Shown here piece by piece: positions 1 through 8,770 of a stretch of 8,773 bases of DNA. Every line of letters starts with the position of its first letter. Positions within the stretch are counted from its first letter, which is position 1. The translations under genes were made by a program, and so were the position numbers. Below the pieces are notes generated by a model. It made no database searches, was not told the DNA's origin, and saw only the letters and a program-made list of their open reading frames with translations. Source of the DNA: an uncultured Pseudomonadota bacterium (GTDB lineage Bacteria; Pseudomonadota; Alphaproteobacteria; RUG11792); the NCBI GenBank assembly GCA_902796745.1, contig CADBQC010000006.1:1-8773 (forward strand). The letters are read 5' to 3'.

Positions 1-3000
1 AGATTTGATTGGCAAATATGTCGCAAATGACGTTATAGATGAAAAGACTGGAATAATATATTTAGATGCGGGAGAAGAGATAACTGAAGATACATTTGAA
101 AAAATGGAAAGATATGGATTAAAAAAGATGGGCGTTTTGTTAATAGATGGCGTCAATGCTAATCCATACATCATCAACACTTTTGCATATTCAAAATGTA
201 ACAACAGAGAGGAAGCTTTTATTGAATTATATAGATCTTTAGTGCCCGGAGAACCTCCTACAGTATCTGGAGGAGAAGAATTACTTAATAGCATTATATA
301 TGACGCAGGTAGGTACGATTTATCGTCTGTTGGACGAGTAAAAATGAATGAGCGTCTTGGACTAAATGTGCCGGATAGCGTAAGAACCTTACAAAAAGAA
401 GATTTAATAAAGATCATTAAGTTGCTTTTTGATGTCAAGGATGGCAAAGAAGAGATTGACGATATCGACAATCTTGGCAACAGACGTGTACGTTCAGTTG
501 GCGAATTGATGGAGAACCAGTGTAGGCTTGGAATGTTGCAACTTGAGCGTAGAGTGCGCGAAAAGCTTTCAACCTCTGAGATAGACAATTATGTTCCAAG
601 CGACTTGATCAACGCAAAACCATTAGTGACAGCGATAAAGGAATTTTTTGTATCATCGCAACTTTCGCAATTTATGGATCAGACAAACCCTCTTTCTGAA
701 GTAACTCATAAAAGGAGATTATCTGCCTTAGGAACAGGAGGCTTGTCGCGCGAAAGAGCAGGGTTTGAGGTGCGTGACGTACATCCGACACATTATTCAA
801 GACTGTGCCCGATTGAAACTCCGGAAGGGCAAAATATTGGGTTAATAAACTCTTTAGCTTCATATGCGAAGATAAATAAATATGGCTTTATAGAAGCTCC
901 TTATAAGAAGGTAATTAATGGAAAAATCACTGACGAAGTAGATTATTTAACCGCGACAGAAGAAGGCAAATATGCTGTTGCACAGGCCGGAGTTGCTCGC
1001 GATAAAGATGGAAATATCACGGACGATTTGGTAATTGCAAGAAAAGCAGGAGACGTTGGGTTATTGCCAAAAAGTGAAATATCATATACCGATGTTTCTC
1101 CAAAACAAGTTGTGTCCGTAGCAGCATCACTCATCCCTTTCCTTGAAAATGACGACGCAAGCCGTGCATTGATGGGATCGAATATGCAACGTCAAGCTGT
1201 ACCATTATTACGCTCCGAAGCTCCGTTAGTTGGCACAGGAATGGAGGCTATCATAGCAAAAGATTCTGGTGCTTCTATTGTTGCTAAGAGAGGTGGTATA
1301 GTCGATTATGTTGATGCGAAGCGTATCGTTATACGAGTGACAGATGAAGAAAATGCAGGAGCTGATATATACACATTGTCAAAGTTCCAGTGTTCAAATA
1401 TGGGAACTTGTATAAATCAAAAGCCTTTAGTAAAAAGCGGAGATATTATTGAGGCTGGTGATATTATCGCAGATGGCACTTCAGTTGATAACGGGGAGTT
1501 AGCTCTTGGACGAAACTTGCTCGTTGGATTCATGTCATGGAATGGATATAGCTTTGAAGACTCAATCGTCCTTTCAGAGCGTATGGTCAAAGAGGATATC
1601 CTTAGCTCGATACACATAGAAAGTTTCGAAGTAATGGCTCGAGACACTAAATTGGGAAATGAAGAAATAACCAGAGACATACCGAACATTGCTGAGGAAT
1701 CGTTAAAAAATCTGGACGAGTCGGGAATAGTGTATGTGGGTGCAGAAGTCAATCCTGGAGATATTTTGGTTGGAAAAGTGTCTCCAAAAGGTGAAACTCC
1801 GATGACACCAGAGGAAAAGTTGCTCCGTGCTATCTTCGGAGAAAAATCAGCCGATGTGAAAGACAGCTCGTTTAGAGTGCCTCCTGGGATTTCAGGAACA
1901 GTTGTTGAAGTCCGTGTTTTAATGCGTCGAGGCGTTGAAAAAGACGAACGTACGATTGCTATAGAGCGACAAATGATAGAAGACCTGATAAAAGACAGAG
2001 ACTCTGAACGCACTATATTGGAACAAACTTATTGCAGGCATATTTGCAGTAAGCTCGTAGGCAAAACCCTAGTTTCTGGGTTAGAAGATCAACCAGCAGG
2101 AACAAAAATTACAGAAGAAATGCTTACTGGTCTCTCGTTTTATGTGGCGAAAAATATCGTTGTAAAAGAAACACGGACACAAAAAGTTATAGATGAACTA
2201 TGCAAACAAGTTGAAGAGAAAATTGCTCGTATACAGAAAAATTTTGAAGATAGCGTACATAAAATGCAGAAAGGTGACGATTTACCAGCTGGTGTCCTGA
2301 AGTTGGTTAAAGTTTATGTAGCTAAGAAACGAAAAATTCAACCAGGAGACAAGATGGCTGGACGACATGGTAACAAGGGAGTGGTATCTAGAATACTGCC
2401 TGTTGAAGATATGCCATACCTGGAAGATGGCACACCTCTTGATATAGTACTTAACCCTCTTGGATTGCCTTCGAGAATGAATGTTGGACAAATTTTGGAA
2501 ACCCACTTAGGAGCTGCAGCTCACGGACTGGGAGTTAAGATTCAACAGATGCTTGATGAATATAGAAAAAACAATGCGACTTTAGAACAGGTCAAAGACA
2601 CCGTATTTAGCATTTACACAAGTCCTGATGACAAAAAAGATCTAAAGGCACTGAATGATAGCGAATTCCTTGAATTAGCAGAAAATTTAGGACATGGCGT
2701 TCCAGTCGCAAGCCCGGTGTTTGACGGTGCAAATTTGAATGACATAGAATCTCATCTAGAGAAAGCAGGACTGGATAAATCCGGACAGGTGACGCTATAT
2801 GATGGAAGAACGGGAGAGCCGTTCGACAGAAAAGTGACAGTGGGATATAAATACATGCTAAAACTGCATCACTTAGTCGATGATAAGATTCACGCTCGTT
2901 CAGTCGGACCTTATAGTTTGATTACACAGCAACCGCTTGGTGGTAAGGCTCAATTTGGTGGACAACGATTTGGAGAAATGGAAGTTTGGGCTCTTGAAGG

Positions 3001-3226
3001 TTATGGAGCAGCGCACATCTTACGCGAAATGTTAACCGTCAAATCAGACGATGTCAATGGCAGAACTCAAGTTTACGAATCTATCGTCAGAGGAGAAAAT
3101 GAAGTAAGCCCAGGGACACCGGAGTCGTTTAACGTTTTGGTAAAAGAACTAAAATCGTTAGCGCTGAATGTTTCATTTGAAAATAGCGCAGATCATATAG
3201 ATGATTTAGGTAAAGAGAACGTATAG
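1..3226 (+). CDS. rpoB: DNA-directed RNA polymerase subunit beta, 5'-truncated by window edge
   Basis: Beta subunit of the core RNA polymerase, which forms one side of the active-site cleft and the rifampicin pocket. The frame is open to the window edge; the TTG at position 5 is internal, not a start. By alignment from memory to E. coli RpoB about 290 N-terminal residues are missing. Numbering from that TTG, visible blocks are: GEPPT (82-86), the rifampicin region [10 protein letters not shown] (217-226) through HKRR (235-238), CPIETPEG (268-275), NMQRQAVP (393-400), the GYSFEDS acidic pair E518/D519, and [10 protein letters not shown] (783-792) with K775 and K783 matching E. coli K1065 and K1073. 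The C-terminal [20 protein letters not shown] block (976-995) is intact. Residues about 650-760 keep the proteobacterial lineage insert. The stop is TAG, 11 bases before rpoC. Odd substitutions are G507V, P535T and G556S (E. coli numbers) and S516 where N is usual. Identity is essentially certain. Confidence 0.98.
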   Translation, partial: DLIGKYVANDVIDEKTGIIYLDAGEEITEDTFEKMERYGLKKMGVLLIDGVNANPYIINTFAYSKCNNREEAFIELYRSLVPGEPPTVSGGEELLNSIIYDAGRYDLSSVGRVKMNERLGLNVPDSVRTLQKEDLIKIIKLLFDVKDGKEEIDDIDNLGNRRVRSVGELMENQCRLGMLQLERRVREKLSTSEIDNYVPSDLINAKPLVTAIKEFFVSSQLSQFMDQTNPLSEVTHKRRLSALGTGGLSRERAGFEVRDVHPTHYSRLCPIETPEGQNIGLINSLASYAKINKYGFIEAPYKKVINGKITDEVDYLTATEEGKYAVAQAGVARDKDGNITDDLVIARKAGDVGLLPKSEISYTDVSPKQVVSVAASLIPFLENDDASRALMGSNMQRQAVPLLRSEAPLVGTGMEAIIAKDSGASIVAKRGGIVDYVDAKRIVIRVTDEENAGADIYTLSKFQCSNMGTCINQKPLVKSGDIIEAGDIIADGTSVDNGELALGRNLLVGFMSWNGYSFEDSIVLSERMVKEDILSSIHIESFEVMARDTKLGNEEITRDIPNIAEESLKNLDESGIVYVGAEVNPGDILVGKVSPKGETPMTPEEKLLRAIFGEKSADVKDSSFRVPPGISGTVVEVRVLMRRGVEKDERTIAIERQMIEDLIKDRDSERTILEQTYCRHICSKLVGKTLVSGLEDQPAGTKITEEMLTGLSFYVAKNIVVKETRTQKVIDELCKQVEEKIARIQKNFEDSVHKMQKGDDLPAGVLKLVKVYVAKKRKIQPGDKMAGRHGNKGVVSRILPVEDMPYLEDGTPLDIVLNPLGLPSRMNVGQILETHLGAAAHGLGVKIQQMLDEYRKNNATLEQVKDTVFSIYTSPDDKKDLKALNDSEFLELAENLGHGVPVASPVFDGANLNDIESHLEKAGLDKSGQVTLYDGRTGEPFDRKVTVGYKYMLKLHHLVDDKIHARSVGPYSLITQQPLGGKAQFGGQRFGEMEVWALEGYGAAHILREMLTVKSDDVNGRTQVYESIVRGENEVSPGTPESFNVLVKELKSLALNVSFENSADHIDDLGKENV

Positions 3227-3229
3227 GAG
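3225..3229 (+). promoter_or_regulatory. Ribosome binding site of rpoC overlapping the rpoB stop codon
   Basis: AGGAG lies 8 bases before the rpoC ATG, and its first two bases are the last two of the rpoB TAG stop. Terminating ribosomes therefore sit on the rpoC initiation signal, which suggests translational coupling of the two large polymerase subunits. The coupling is inferred; the motif and spacing are seen directly. Confidence 0.85.
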
Positions 3230-3237
3230 TTGCAAAT

Positions 3238-6200
3238 ATGAGTTTTAAAAGAGAACTTAGAGACATGGAAAAAGCAGGAGTAAACAAAAATTTTGATGCA
3301 ATCAAGATATCAATAGCCAGTCCTGAAGAAATACGTTCTTGGTCTTATGGCGAAGTAAAGAAACCGGAGACTATAAACTACCGCACCTTTAAGCCTGAAC
3401 GTGATGGATTGTTTTGTGCACGCATATTCGGCCCTGTCAAAGATTATGAATGCAACTGCGGTAGATATAAACGAATGAAATACAAGGGGGTCATATGCGA
3501 AAAATGCGGTGTAGAGGTGACAAAAAGTCGAGTACGACGCGAAAGAATGGGGCATATAGAGCTTGCCTCTCCAGTCGTACATGTTTGGTTTATGAAATCG
3601 ATACCAAGCCGAATTTCGATTATTTTGGGCAAGGGCGTTAAAGAACTTGAAAAGATACTATATTTCGAGAAATATGTTGTTTTAGAGCCTGGATTTAGCC
3701 ACTTTACTCCATACCAGACTATAACGGAGGAAGAATATCAAGATGCTCTCGATAAGTATGGAGATGAAGCGTTCACAGTCAGCATAGGCGCGGAAGCAAT
3801 ACGTGATATGTTGTCAGCAATAAACTTGAAAGAAGAAATAGCGCAACTCAAAGCAGAACTTGAAACTGGGGTTGTAGATATTCGTAAGAAAAAGATAGTC
3901 AAACGAATAAAGCTTCTTCAAGCTTTTGTAGATACAAATGTAAAACCTGAACACCTAGTATTAAGTGTTTTACCAGTTATTCCTCCAGAGTTGCGCCCTC
4001 TTGTTCCTTTGGACGGTGGTCGTTTTGCAACTAGCGATTTAAATGATTTGTACCGAAGGGTAATAAACAGAAACAATAGACTGAAGCGACTTCTGGAACT
4101 CGGTGCGCCAGATATAATAATCAGGAATGAAAAAAGAATGCTTCAAGAGGCAGTCGATTCGTTGTTCGATAATAAGCGTCGAGGAGCTAAGGCTATCGTA
4201 GGGACTAATAAGCGACCGCTTAAATCCCTGTCAGATATGCTAAAAGGAAAGCAAGGGCGCTTTAGACAGAACCTGCTTGGAAAACGCGTAGACTATTCTG
4301 GTCGTTCAGTTATCGTGGTTGGGCCTGAATTGAAACTGCATCAATGTGGCTTGCCTAAAAAGATGGCTTTGGAACTATTTAGACCATTTGTGTATGCAAA
4401 GTTAGAAAAATATGGTCTTGCAAGCAATTTGAAATCTGCTCAAAGAATGATTGAGCGAGATCGCCCGGAAGTATGGGATATACTGGAGGAAGTGATCAGA
4501 GAGCATCCTGTACTTCTCAACCGTGCCCCTACTCTTCACAGGCTTAGTATACAAGCTTTTGAGCCAGTTTTAATTGAAGGAAAAGCAATTCAATTGCATC
4601 CATTAGTTTGTACGGCATTCAACGCTGACTTCGATGGAGACCAAATGGCTGTACATGTGCCATTGTCTCCAGAAGCACAGCTGGAAGCTCGTATATTGAT
4701 GTTATCTACCAATAACATACTAAGCCCATCGAGCGGACGTCCTATTGTCGTGCCATCAAAAGATATAGTTCTTGGGGTATATTACCTAACCATGGTAGTT
4801 GATGGTGCTCCAAATGAAGGTATTGCTTTGGCTAACCTGAGCGAAATAATGTATGCACTAGAAACAAAGAAAGTGACATATCACACAAAGATAAAAACAC
4901 GTGTGCCATATTACAGAGAGGATGGAAGCTCTGAACTTAAGACAATAGAGACAACACCAGGACGTGTCATATTAAGTCAGATATTGCCAAAGCATAATAA
5001 GATAAAATTTGACCTGATAAACAAAGTCATGACATCATCGGACATTAGTAGCTTGATTGATGAGATACATTTCAATTGCGGACAAAAAGCTACAGCTATA
5101 TTTGTTGACCATTTAATGGAAGTGGGATTCAAGTATATGACTCGTGCTGGAATTTCATATGGAAAAGATGATCTTGTAATTCCAAATGAGAAAAAGAAGA
5201 TAGTGGCTGAGACAGAAAAGGTAGTTAATGAGTATGAGCAACAATATCTTGATGGCTTTATAACAAAGGGAGAGAAATATAACAAAGTTGTTGATGCTTG
5301 GGACAAATGCGGAGATAAAGTTGCAGACGCATTGATGAAGGCTGTATCCAAAACTGCAAAGGGACAACAACCAAATTCAGTTTATATGATGGTGCATTCA
5401 AAAGCTCGTGGTTCAATGGCTCAATTGAAGCAATCAGCCGGTATGAGAGGTTTGATGGCAAAACCTACAGGAGAAATTATTGAAACTCCTATCGTATCAA
5501 ACTTCAAAGAAGGTCTGTCTGTTTTGGAATATTTCATATCGACCCATGGAAGCCGAAAAGGTCTCACAGATACGGCACTGAAGACTGCAAACTCCGGATA
5601 TTTAACTAGAAGATTAGTCGATGTTGCAAACGATTGCATCGTCACAGAAGAGAATTGTGGAACTTCTCATGGGTTGCTTATTAAAGCAATATATGATGGC
5701 TCCAATGTGGTTATGTCTTTAGGTGAACGCATACTAGGACGATTTGTCGCTTGCGATATCGTTAATCCAAACAACGGAGCATTGATATTACCGAAAGATG
5801 GATACATAGATGAATACAAGGTCAAAGCTATAGTTGACGCAGGAATAGATGAAGTCTTAGTAAGGTCTCCGGTGACGTGCGAAAGTGAACATGGAATTTG
5901 CTCCAAATGTTACGGTCGTGATTTAGCAAGAGGCACAGTAGTTAGCGTAGGCGAAGCAGTTGGAGTTATAGCGGCCCAATCGATTGGTGAACCTGGTACT
6001 CAGCTGACTATGAGAACCTTCCACATCGGAGGTGCTGCTCAAAAAAGCGCAGAGAAATCAAGCATTGAAGCAACGATGGATTCAAGAGTTTCTTACAAGA
6101 ATATGACCGCTTCGAAGAATAGCTCTGGCGACATGGTAGTAATATCAAGAAAAGCAGAGCTCGCCCTGATAGATACAAATGGGCGCGAAAGATTTTCGTA

Positions 6201-7368
6201 TAAGGTACCATATGGCGCAAAATTAAAGGTTGCAGCGGGAGATGCAGTAAAAACTGGACAAGTGCTTGCTGAATGGGATCCTTACACAACTCCGATTGTT
6301 TGCGAAGTTGATGGCTACGCAAAGTATGTAGATCTGCTGAATGGACAAACTATGCGAGAAATCGTTGATGAAACAACAGGGCTTTCGAGCAAAGTTGTAG
6401 TTGATTGGAAGCAATCTTCGAGCTCCAAAAACTATCGTCCTATGATAGCGCTGAATGATGATAAAGGTAATCCTGTCAAATTATCTAATAAAGTTGAGGC
6501 TAGATATTTCTTATCGATAGATGCCGTCATAAACGTTGCCGATGGTGCACCTGTAAAAGCTGGAGATATTATCGCAAGGATACCTAAGGATGTTGTCAAA
6601 ACTCGAGATATCACCGGAGGTTTGCCGAGAATTTCAGAGCTGTTTGAAGCCAGAAGACCAAACGATCCTGCCATAATATCTGACATTGAAGGGACAGTAG
6701 AATTTGGCAAAGATTATAAGTCTAAGCGTCGTTTGATAATAGTTCCCGAAGAAGGGACAATGCAAAGCCCTGTTGAATACTTTGTAGCAAAAGGTCGTTC
6801 GATAGTAGTACACGAAGGAGATTACGTTAAGCGGGGAGATATGCTGGTAGATGGAAACATCGTCTTAGGAGATGTGCTCAGAGTCCTTGGCGTGGAAGCT
6901 ATGGCGGCATATTTGGTAAATGAGGTGCAACAGGTCTACCGTTTGCAAGGCGTTCCAATCAATGACAAGCATGTTGAAATAATCGTACGTCAGATGTTGC
7001 AAAAACGTGAGGTAACGGATGCAGGAGATTCTACCTATATCATAGGTGATGAAATAGATAAAGACGATTTGGTTGAAGCCAACGCAGAATTGCTTAAGGA
7101 AGGAAAGCGACCTATAGTAGCAACGCACGTGTTGCAGGGAATAACTCAAGCGTCATTGCATACAAAATCCTTCATTTCCGCAGCATCATTCCAGGAAACC
7201 ACAAGAGTTTTAACAGAAGCTGCAATAAATGGAAGAGTAGACCAATTGCTTGGATTAAAAGAGAACGTGATAGTAGGGCGACTGATGCCCGCTGGGACAG
7301 GAGGAGTAGTACGCAAATGGAAGGAAGAGGAAAGCAAAAAGCGCAATCATTCGCAATCTATGACTTAA
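3238..7368 (+). CDS. rpoC: DNA-directed RNA polymerase subunit beta-prime
   Basis: Full-length catalytic subunit of RNA polymerase (1376 residues; E. coli has 1407). The start is fixed by AGGAG 8 bases upstream and a family-like N-terminus. Visible in order: N-terminal zinc site C72, C74, C87, C90; the switch/rudder block around [20 protein letters not shown] (336-355); NADFDGD at 462-468, whose D464, D466 and D468 bind the catalytic Mg2+; F-loop region about 721-745; bridge helix about 765-797 ([20 protein letters not shown]); second zinc site C807, C881, C888, C891; trigger loop [13 protein letters not shown] (920-932). The proteobacterial trigger-loop insert with barrel-like domains spans about 937-1125, followed by the [11 protein letters not shown] hinge (1121-1131). 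Unusual residues are K722 in SKARG where SGARG is standard, K508 at the E. coli Q504 position, and S772/T777 in the bridge helix where Ala is usual. It is cotranscribed with rpoB by spacing, and ruvX follows after 9 bases. Confidence 0.99.
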   Translation: MSFKRELRDMEKAGVNKNFDAIKISIASPEEIRSWSYGEVKKPETINYRTFKPERDGLFCARIFGPVKDYECNCGRYKRMKYKGVICEKCGVEVTKSRVRRERMGHIELASPVVHVWFMKSIPSRISIILGKGVKELEKILYFEKYVVLEPGFSHFTPYQTITEEEYQDALDKYGDEAFTVSIGAEAIRDMLSAINLKEEIAQLKAELETGVVDIRKKKIVKRIKLLQAFVDTNVKPEHLVLSVLPVIPPELRPLVPLDGGRFATSDLNDLYRRVINRNNRLKRLLELGAPDIIIRNEKRMLQEAVDSLFDNKRRGAKAIVGTNKRPLKSLSDMLKGKQGRFRQNLLGKRVDYSGRSVIVVGPELKLHQCGLPKKMALELFRPFVYAKLEKYGLASNLKSAQRMIERDRPEVWDILEEVIREHPVLLNRAPTLHRLSIQAFEPVLIEGKAIQLHPLVCTAFNADFDGDQMAVHVPLSPEAQLEARILMLSTNNILSPSSGRPIVVPSKDIVLGVYYLTMVVDGAPNEGIALANLSEIMYALETKKVTYHTKIKTRVPYYREDGSSELKTIETTPGRVILSQILPKHNKIKFDLINKVMTSSDISSLIDEIHFNCGQKATAIFVDHLMEVGFKYMTRAGISYGKDDLVIPNEKKKIVAETEKVVNEYEQQYLDGFITKGEKYNKVVDAWDKCGDKVADALMKAVSKTAKGQQPNSVYMMVHSKARGSMAQLKQSAGMRGLMAKPTGEIIETPIVSNFKEGLSVLEYFISTHGSRKGLTDTALKTANSGYLTRRLVDVANDCIVTEENCGTSHGLLIKAIYDGSNVVMSLGERILGRFVACDIVNPNNGALILPKDGYIDEYKVKAIVDAGIDEVLVRSPVTCESEHGICSKCYGRDLARGTVVSVGEAVGVIAAQSIGEPGTQLTMRTFHIGGAAQKSAEKSSIEATMDSRVSYKNMTASKNSSGDMVVISRKAELALIDTNGRERFSYKVPYGAKLKVAAGDAVKTGQVLAEWDPYTTPIVCEVDGYAKYVDLLNGQTMREIVDETTGLSSKVVVDWKQSSSSKNYRPMIALNDDKGNPVKLSNKVEARYFLSIDAVINVADGAPVKAGDIIARIPKDVVKTRDITGGLPRISELFEARRPNDPAIISDIEGTVEFGKDYKSKRRLIIVPEEGTMQSPVEYFVAKGRSIVVHEGDYVKRGDMLVDGNIVLGDVLRVLGVEAMAAYLVNEVQQVYRLQGVPINDKHVEIIVRQMLQKREVTDAGDSTYIIGDEIDKDDLVEANAELLKEGKRPIVATHVLQGITQASLHTKSFISAASFQETTRVLTEAAINGRVDQLLGLKENVIVGRLMPAGTGGVVRKWKEEESKKRNHSQSMT

Positions 7369-7371
7369 TAT

Positions 7372-7376
7372 AGGGG
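7372..7376 (+). promoter_or_regulatory. Purine-rich Shine-Dalgarno-like stretch before ruvX, very close to ATG
   Basis: AGGGG lies between the rpoC stop and the ruvX ATG, but only one base separates it from the start codon, much closer than the usual 5-9. No in-frame start exists upstream because the rpoC-terminal TAA is also in the ruvX frame. The nearest downstream alternative is a TTG at 7390. Initiation may rely on coupling to rpoC termination. Confidence 0.4.
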
Positions 7377-7377
7377 C

Positions 7378-7845
7378 ATGATAGCAAACTTGAATGAGCT
7401 CTGTTTGAATGACCTGAAGGGCAAATGCAGGGCTCTTTGCATCGATTATGGAGATAAACGCATTGGAGTTGCGATATCTGATATAAATTGGGAGATTGCC
7501 TCGCCCTTAATTGCCCTGGAAAGCCATGGAGTATATGATCGGTTGCTAAGGATAATTGATGAACAAAAAGTTGGAGTTATTGTTGTAGGCGCGCCTTTGG
7601 CTCTCAACGGAGGCACAACAGGCAAGCAACTAGAGAAAGTTAAAAAATTCGTTGAAAACTTAAATAAAAAGGTTGAAGCCCCCATAATAATGTGGGATGA
7701 ACGCTTAAGTACACACGGGGCAGATCGCCTTCTAACAAACGCCTGCATAGCCAAATCAAAGCGAAAAGCCTACATAGACAAAATCGCTGCAAGCTTTATC
7801 CTTGAAGGATTTTTGCGTTACTGCGAAAAGACCTATGTAAATTAA
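7378..7845 (+). CDS. ruvX: Putative pre-16S rRNA nuclease / Holliday-junction-resolvase-like RuvX (YqgF family)
   Basis: A 155-residue protein of the YqgF/RuvX family, RNase H-fold nucleases implicated in maturation of the 16S rRNA 5' end and originally annotated as Holliday junction resolvases. Catalytic acidic positions are visible: D23 in CIDYGDKRIGVAISD (first strand), E108 in WDERLST, and D134 in DKIAASFILEGFL. The phosphate-side loop VVGAPLALNGGTTGKQ (69-84) is a variant of the family VGLPL..DG motif. About 17 residues precede the first strand, an extension I recall as common in alphaproteobacterial members, which supports the ATG at 7378 over a later start. It follows rpoC by 9 bases, so it is probably transcribed with the polymerase genes, and it ends 10 bases from the stop of convergent yebC. 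The rRNA function is inferred from homologues. The family call is firm. Confidence 0.93.
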   Translation: MIANLNELCLNDLKGKCRALCIDYGDKRIGVAISDINWEIASPLIALESHGVYDRLLRIIDEQKVGVIVVGAPLALNGGTTGKQLEKVKKFVENLNKKVEAPIIMWDERLSTHGADRLLTNACIAKSKRKAYIDKIAASFILEGFLRYCEKTYVN

Positions 7846-7855
7846 TCTCCGTAGC

Positions 7856-8575
7856 TCACTCTTCTAGATTGTGAAATACGTGCTGAACGTCATCGTTATC
7901 ATCAAGTATGTCTAGCAATTTGGATAAAGTCACTTTTGCCTCTTCCGAACAAGCTGTATACGTCGATGGAATCCAAATAAGTCCTGATTCTGCAGGATCT
8001 CCGAACTTTTTCACGAAAGCATCTCGAACTGATGCAAAAGAGTCAACCGAACAAGTTATCTCTGTGCAATCATCAAATTCTTCAACGTTATCCGCACCTG
8101 CTTCAATAGCAAACTCAAAAGCTTTATCAAATCCTCCTGGAATTGTTGTATAAACCAGATGCCCCACTCTATTAAACATAAACGAAACACTTCCGACCTC
8201 GCCCATATTGCCTCCCATTTTTGTGAAAGCTGATCGGATTTCTGACGCTGTGCGATTTCGATTATCTGTCAACGTCTCAACAATGATGGCAACTCCTGCA
8301 GGGCCATACCCCTCATAGCGAACATTTTCATAATTTGCAGAATCAGCCGTAGTCGTAGCTTTAGCAATAGCTCGCTCTATATTATCTTTTGGCATATTAT
8401 TTTCGCGTGCAACAGCCAGAGCTGCACGAAGTCTTGGATTAGAATTCGGATCATCCCCGCTAAGTTTTGCAGCTACCGTTATCTCTCGTGCAATTTTAGC
8501 AAACATTTTCGCTCGCTTAGCATCCTGTGCACCCTTGCGATACATTATGTTGTGAAATTGTGAATGTCCCGACAT
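7856..8575 (-). CDS. yebC: YebC/TACO1 family protein (translation-associated; often annotated as transcriptional regulator)
   Basis: A 239-residue cytoplasmic protein covering the whole YebC/TACO1 family. The N-terminal helical domain begins MSGHSQFHNIMYRKG and runs through KRAKMFAKIAREITVAAK, NPRLRAAL (46-53) and MPKDNIERAI (61-70). The middle domain has YEGYGPAGVAIIVE (87-100), TDNRNRTASE (103-112) and GGNMGEVGSVSFMF (121-134). The protein ends in the typical acidic helix LDILDDNDDVQHVFHN. Homologues include mitochondrial TACO1, a translational activator, and bacterial YebC linked to relief of stalling at proline stretches; older annotations call it a transcription factor. The start at 8575 was chosen over an in-frame ATG at 8623 because the family begins M(A/S)GHSQF and an AGGAAAG ribosome site precedes 8575. 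The 8623 ATG also lies upstream of the proposed promoter -10. The usual neighbour ruvC is absent from the visible flank. His replaces the common Lys in GHSQFK. Confidence 0.97.
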   Translation of the reverse strand: MSGHSQFHNIMYRKGAQDAKRAKMFAKIAREITVAAKLSGDDPNSNPRLRAALAVARENNMPKDNIERAIAKATTTADSANYENVRYEGYGPAGVAIIVETLTDNRNRTASEIRSAFTKMGGNMGEVGSVSFMFNRVGHLVYTTIPGGFDKAFEFAIEAGADNVEEFDDCTEITCSVDSFASVRDAFVKKFGDPAESGLIWIPSTYTACSEEAKVTLSKLLDILDDNDDVQHVFHNLEE

Positions 8576-8581
8576 TATCTT

Positions 8582-8588
8582 CTTTCCT
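8582..8588 (-). promoter_or_regulatory. Ribosome binding site of yebC
   Basis: Read on the - strand this is AGGAAAG, ending 6 bases before the ATG at 8575. It selects the short start matching the family N-terminus over the longer frame opening at 8623. Confidence 0.8.
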
Positions 8589-8603
8589 AAAACCTTTTCC
8601 CCC

Positions 8604-8609
8604 ATTGTA
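8604..8609 (-). promoter_or_regulatory. Probable yebC promoter -10 (TACAAT, extended TGn)
   Basis: On the - strand TACAAT (5 of 6 to TATAAT) is preceded by TGT, giving the extended -10 form TGnTACAAT. Transcription would begin near 8596, leaving a leader of about 20 bases that holds the ribosome site. I find no good -35 at 16-18 bases; the extended -10 may compensate. Prediction by eye only. Confidence 0.5.
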
Positions 8610-8652
8610 ACATAAAATAACAATGATCACGTACAGCTTATCAAATTGCCTA

Positions 8653-8680
8653 ATTTTATTCGAAACTCATCGAATAAGGT
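8653..8680. repeat. Palindrome with perfect 7-base arms in divergent promoter region (possible operator)
   Basis: TTATTCG (8656-8662) and CGAATAA (8671-8677) are perfect inverted repeats around an 8-base spacer. In RNA the stem could extend to 8653/8680 through two G-U pairs. It lies between the yebC promoter and the rightward promoter, upstream of both -10 elements. Low GC and no following T-run argue against an intrinsic terminator; a dimeric regulator site is possible. I recognise no known operator consensus. Confidence 0.5.
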
Positions 8681-8682
8681 AT

Positions 8683-8698
8683 TGTTTAAGTTCAAACA
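8683..8698. repeat. Short inverted repeat just upstream of the rightward -35
   Basis: TGTTT (8683-8687) and AAACA (8694-8698) are inverted around 6 bases, ending 5 bases before the proposed -35 at 8704. Five-base AT-rich arms can arise by chance in such sequence, so this is a weak candidate for a second protein-binding site. Confidence 0.25.
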
Positions 8699-8703
8699 GA
8701 AGC

Positions 8704-8732
8704 AAGACAAAAATGACCTCCGGAATTATACT
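8704..8732 (+). promoter_or_regulatory. Sigma70-like promoter reading out of the window to the right
   Basis: AAGACA (8704-8709, matching GACA of TTGACA) is followed by a 17-base spacer and TATACT (8727-8732, 5 of 6 to TATAAT). Transcription would begin near 8739, about 25 bases before the ribosome site at the window edge. Spacing and position fit a gene starting immediately beyond 8773, divergent from yebC. Prediction by eye. Confidence 0.55.
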
Positions 8733-8763
8733 TAACCCCAATTGCGGATAAGCAGGTTTTCTT

Positions 8764-8770
8764 AGGAGAG
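8764..8770 (+). promoter_or_regulatory. Strong Shine-Dalgarno of a gene starting just past the window
   Basis: AGGAGAG, 3 bases from the window end, is close to ideal complementarity to the 16S 3' end. No start codon follows inside the window, so the start would fall roughly at 8775-8780. The gene itself is not visible and its identity cannot be given. Confidence 0.6.

Noticed and set aside
5..7. TTG as the start codon of rpoB
   Set aside because: The frame continues to the window edge, and homology requires roughly 290 more N-terminal residues.
1417..2013. 198-codon open frame on the - strand inside rpoB
   Set aside because: Antisense to a strongly conserved rpoB stretch, low-complexity Ser/Ile/Pro-rich product, no recognisable family motif. 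It is a shadow of the rpoB codon pattern.
4977..5351. 124-codon open frame on the - strand inside rpoC
   Set aside because: Antisense shadow of conserved rpoC; no domain signature seen.
7798..7814. ATCC-TTGAA-GGAT hairpin followed by a T-run, resembling an intrinsic terminator on the + strand
   Set aside because: The stem is only 4 bases, and it lies about 30 bases before the ruvX stop, inside codons for the conserved FILEGFL motif. It would truncate the transcript of the gene it serves.
7908..8153. 81-codon + strand open frame antisense to yebC
   Set aside because: Lies wholly within conserved yebC codons, with no motif or credible neighbour relation.
8576..8623. 16-residue N-terminal extension of yebC from the ATG at 8623
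   Set aside because: The family begins at MxGHSQF, a good ribosome site precedes 8575, and the extension spans the proposed promoter -10.
8713..8751. 12-codon + strand ORF starting at ATG 8713
   Set aside because: No ribosome site, it overlaps the proposed -10, and transcription would begin after its start.
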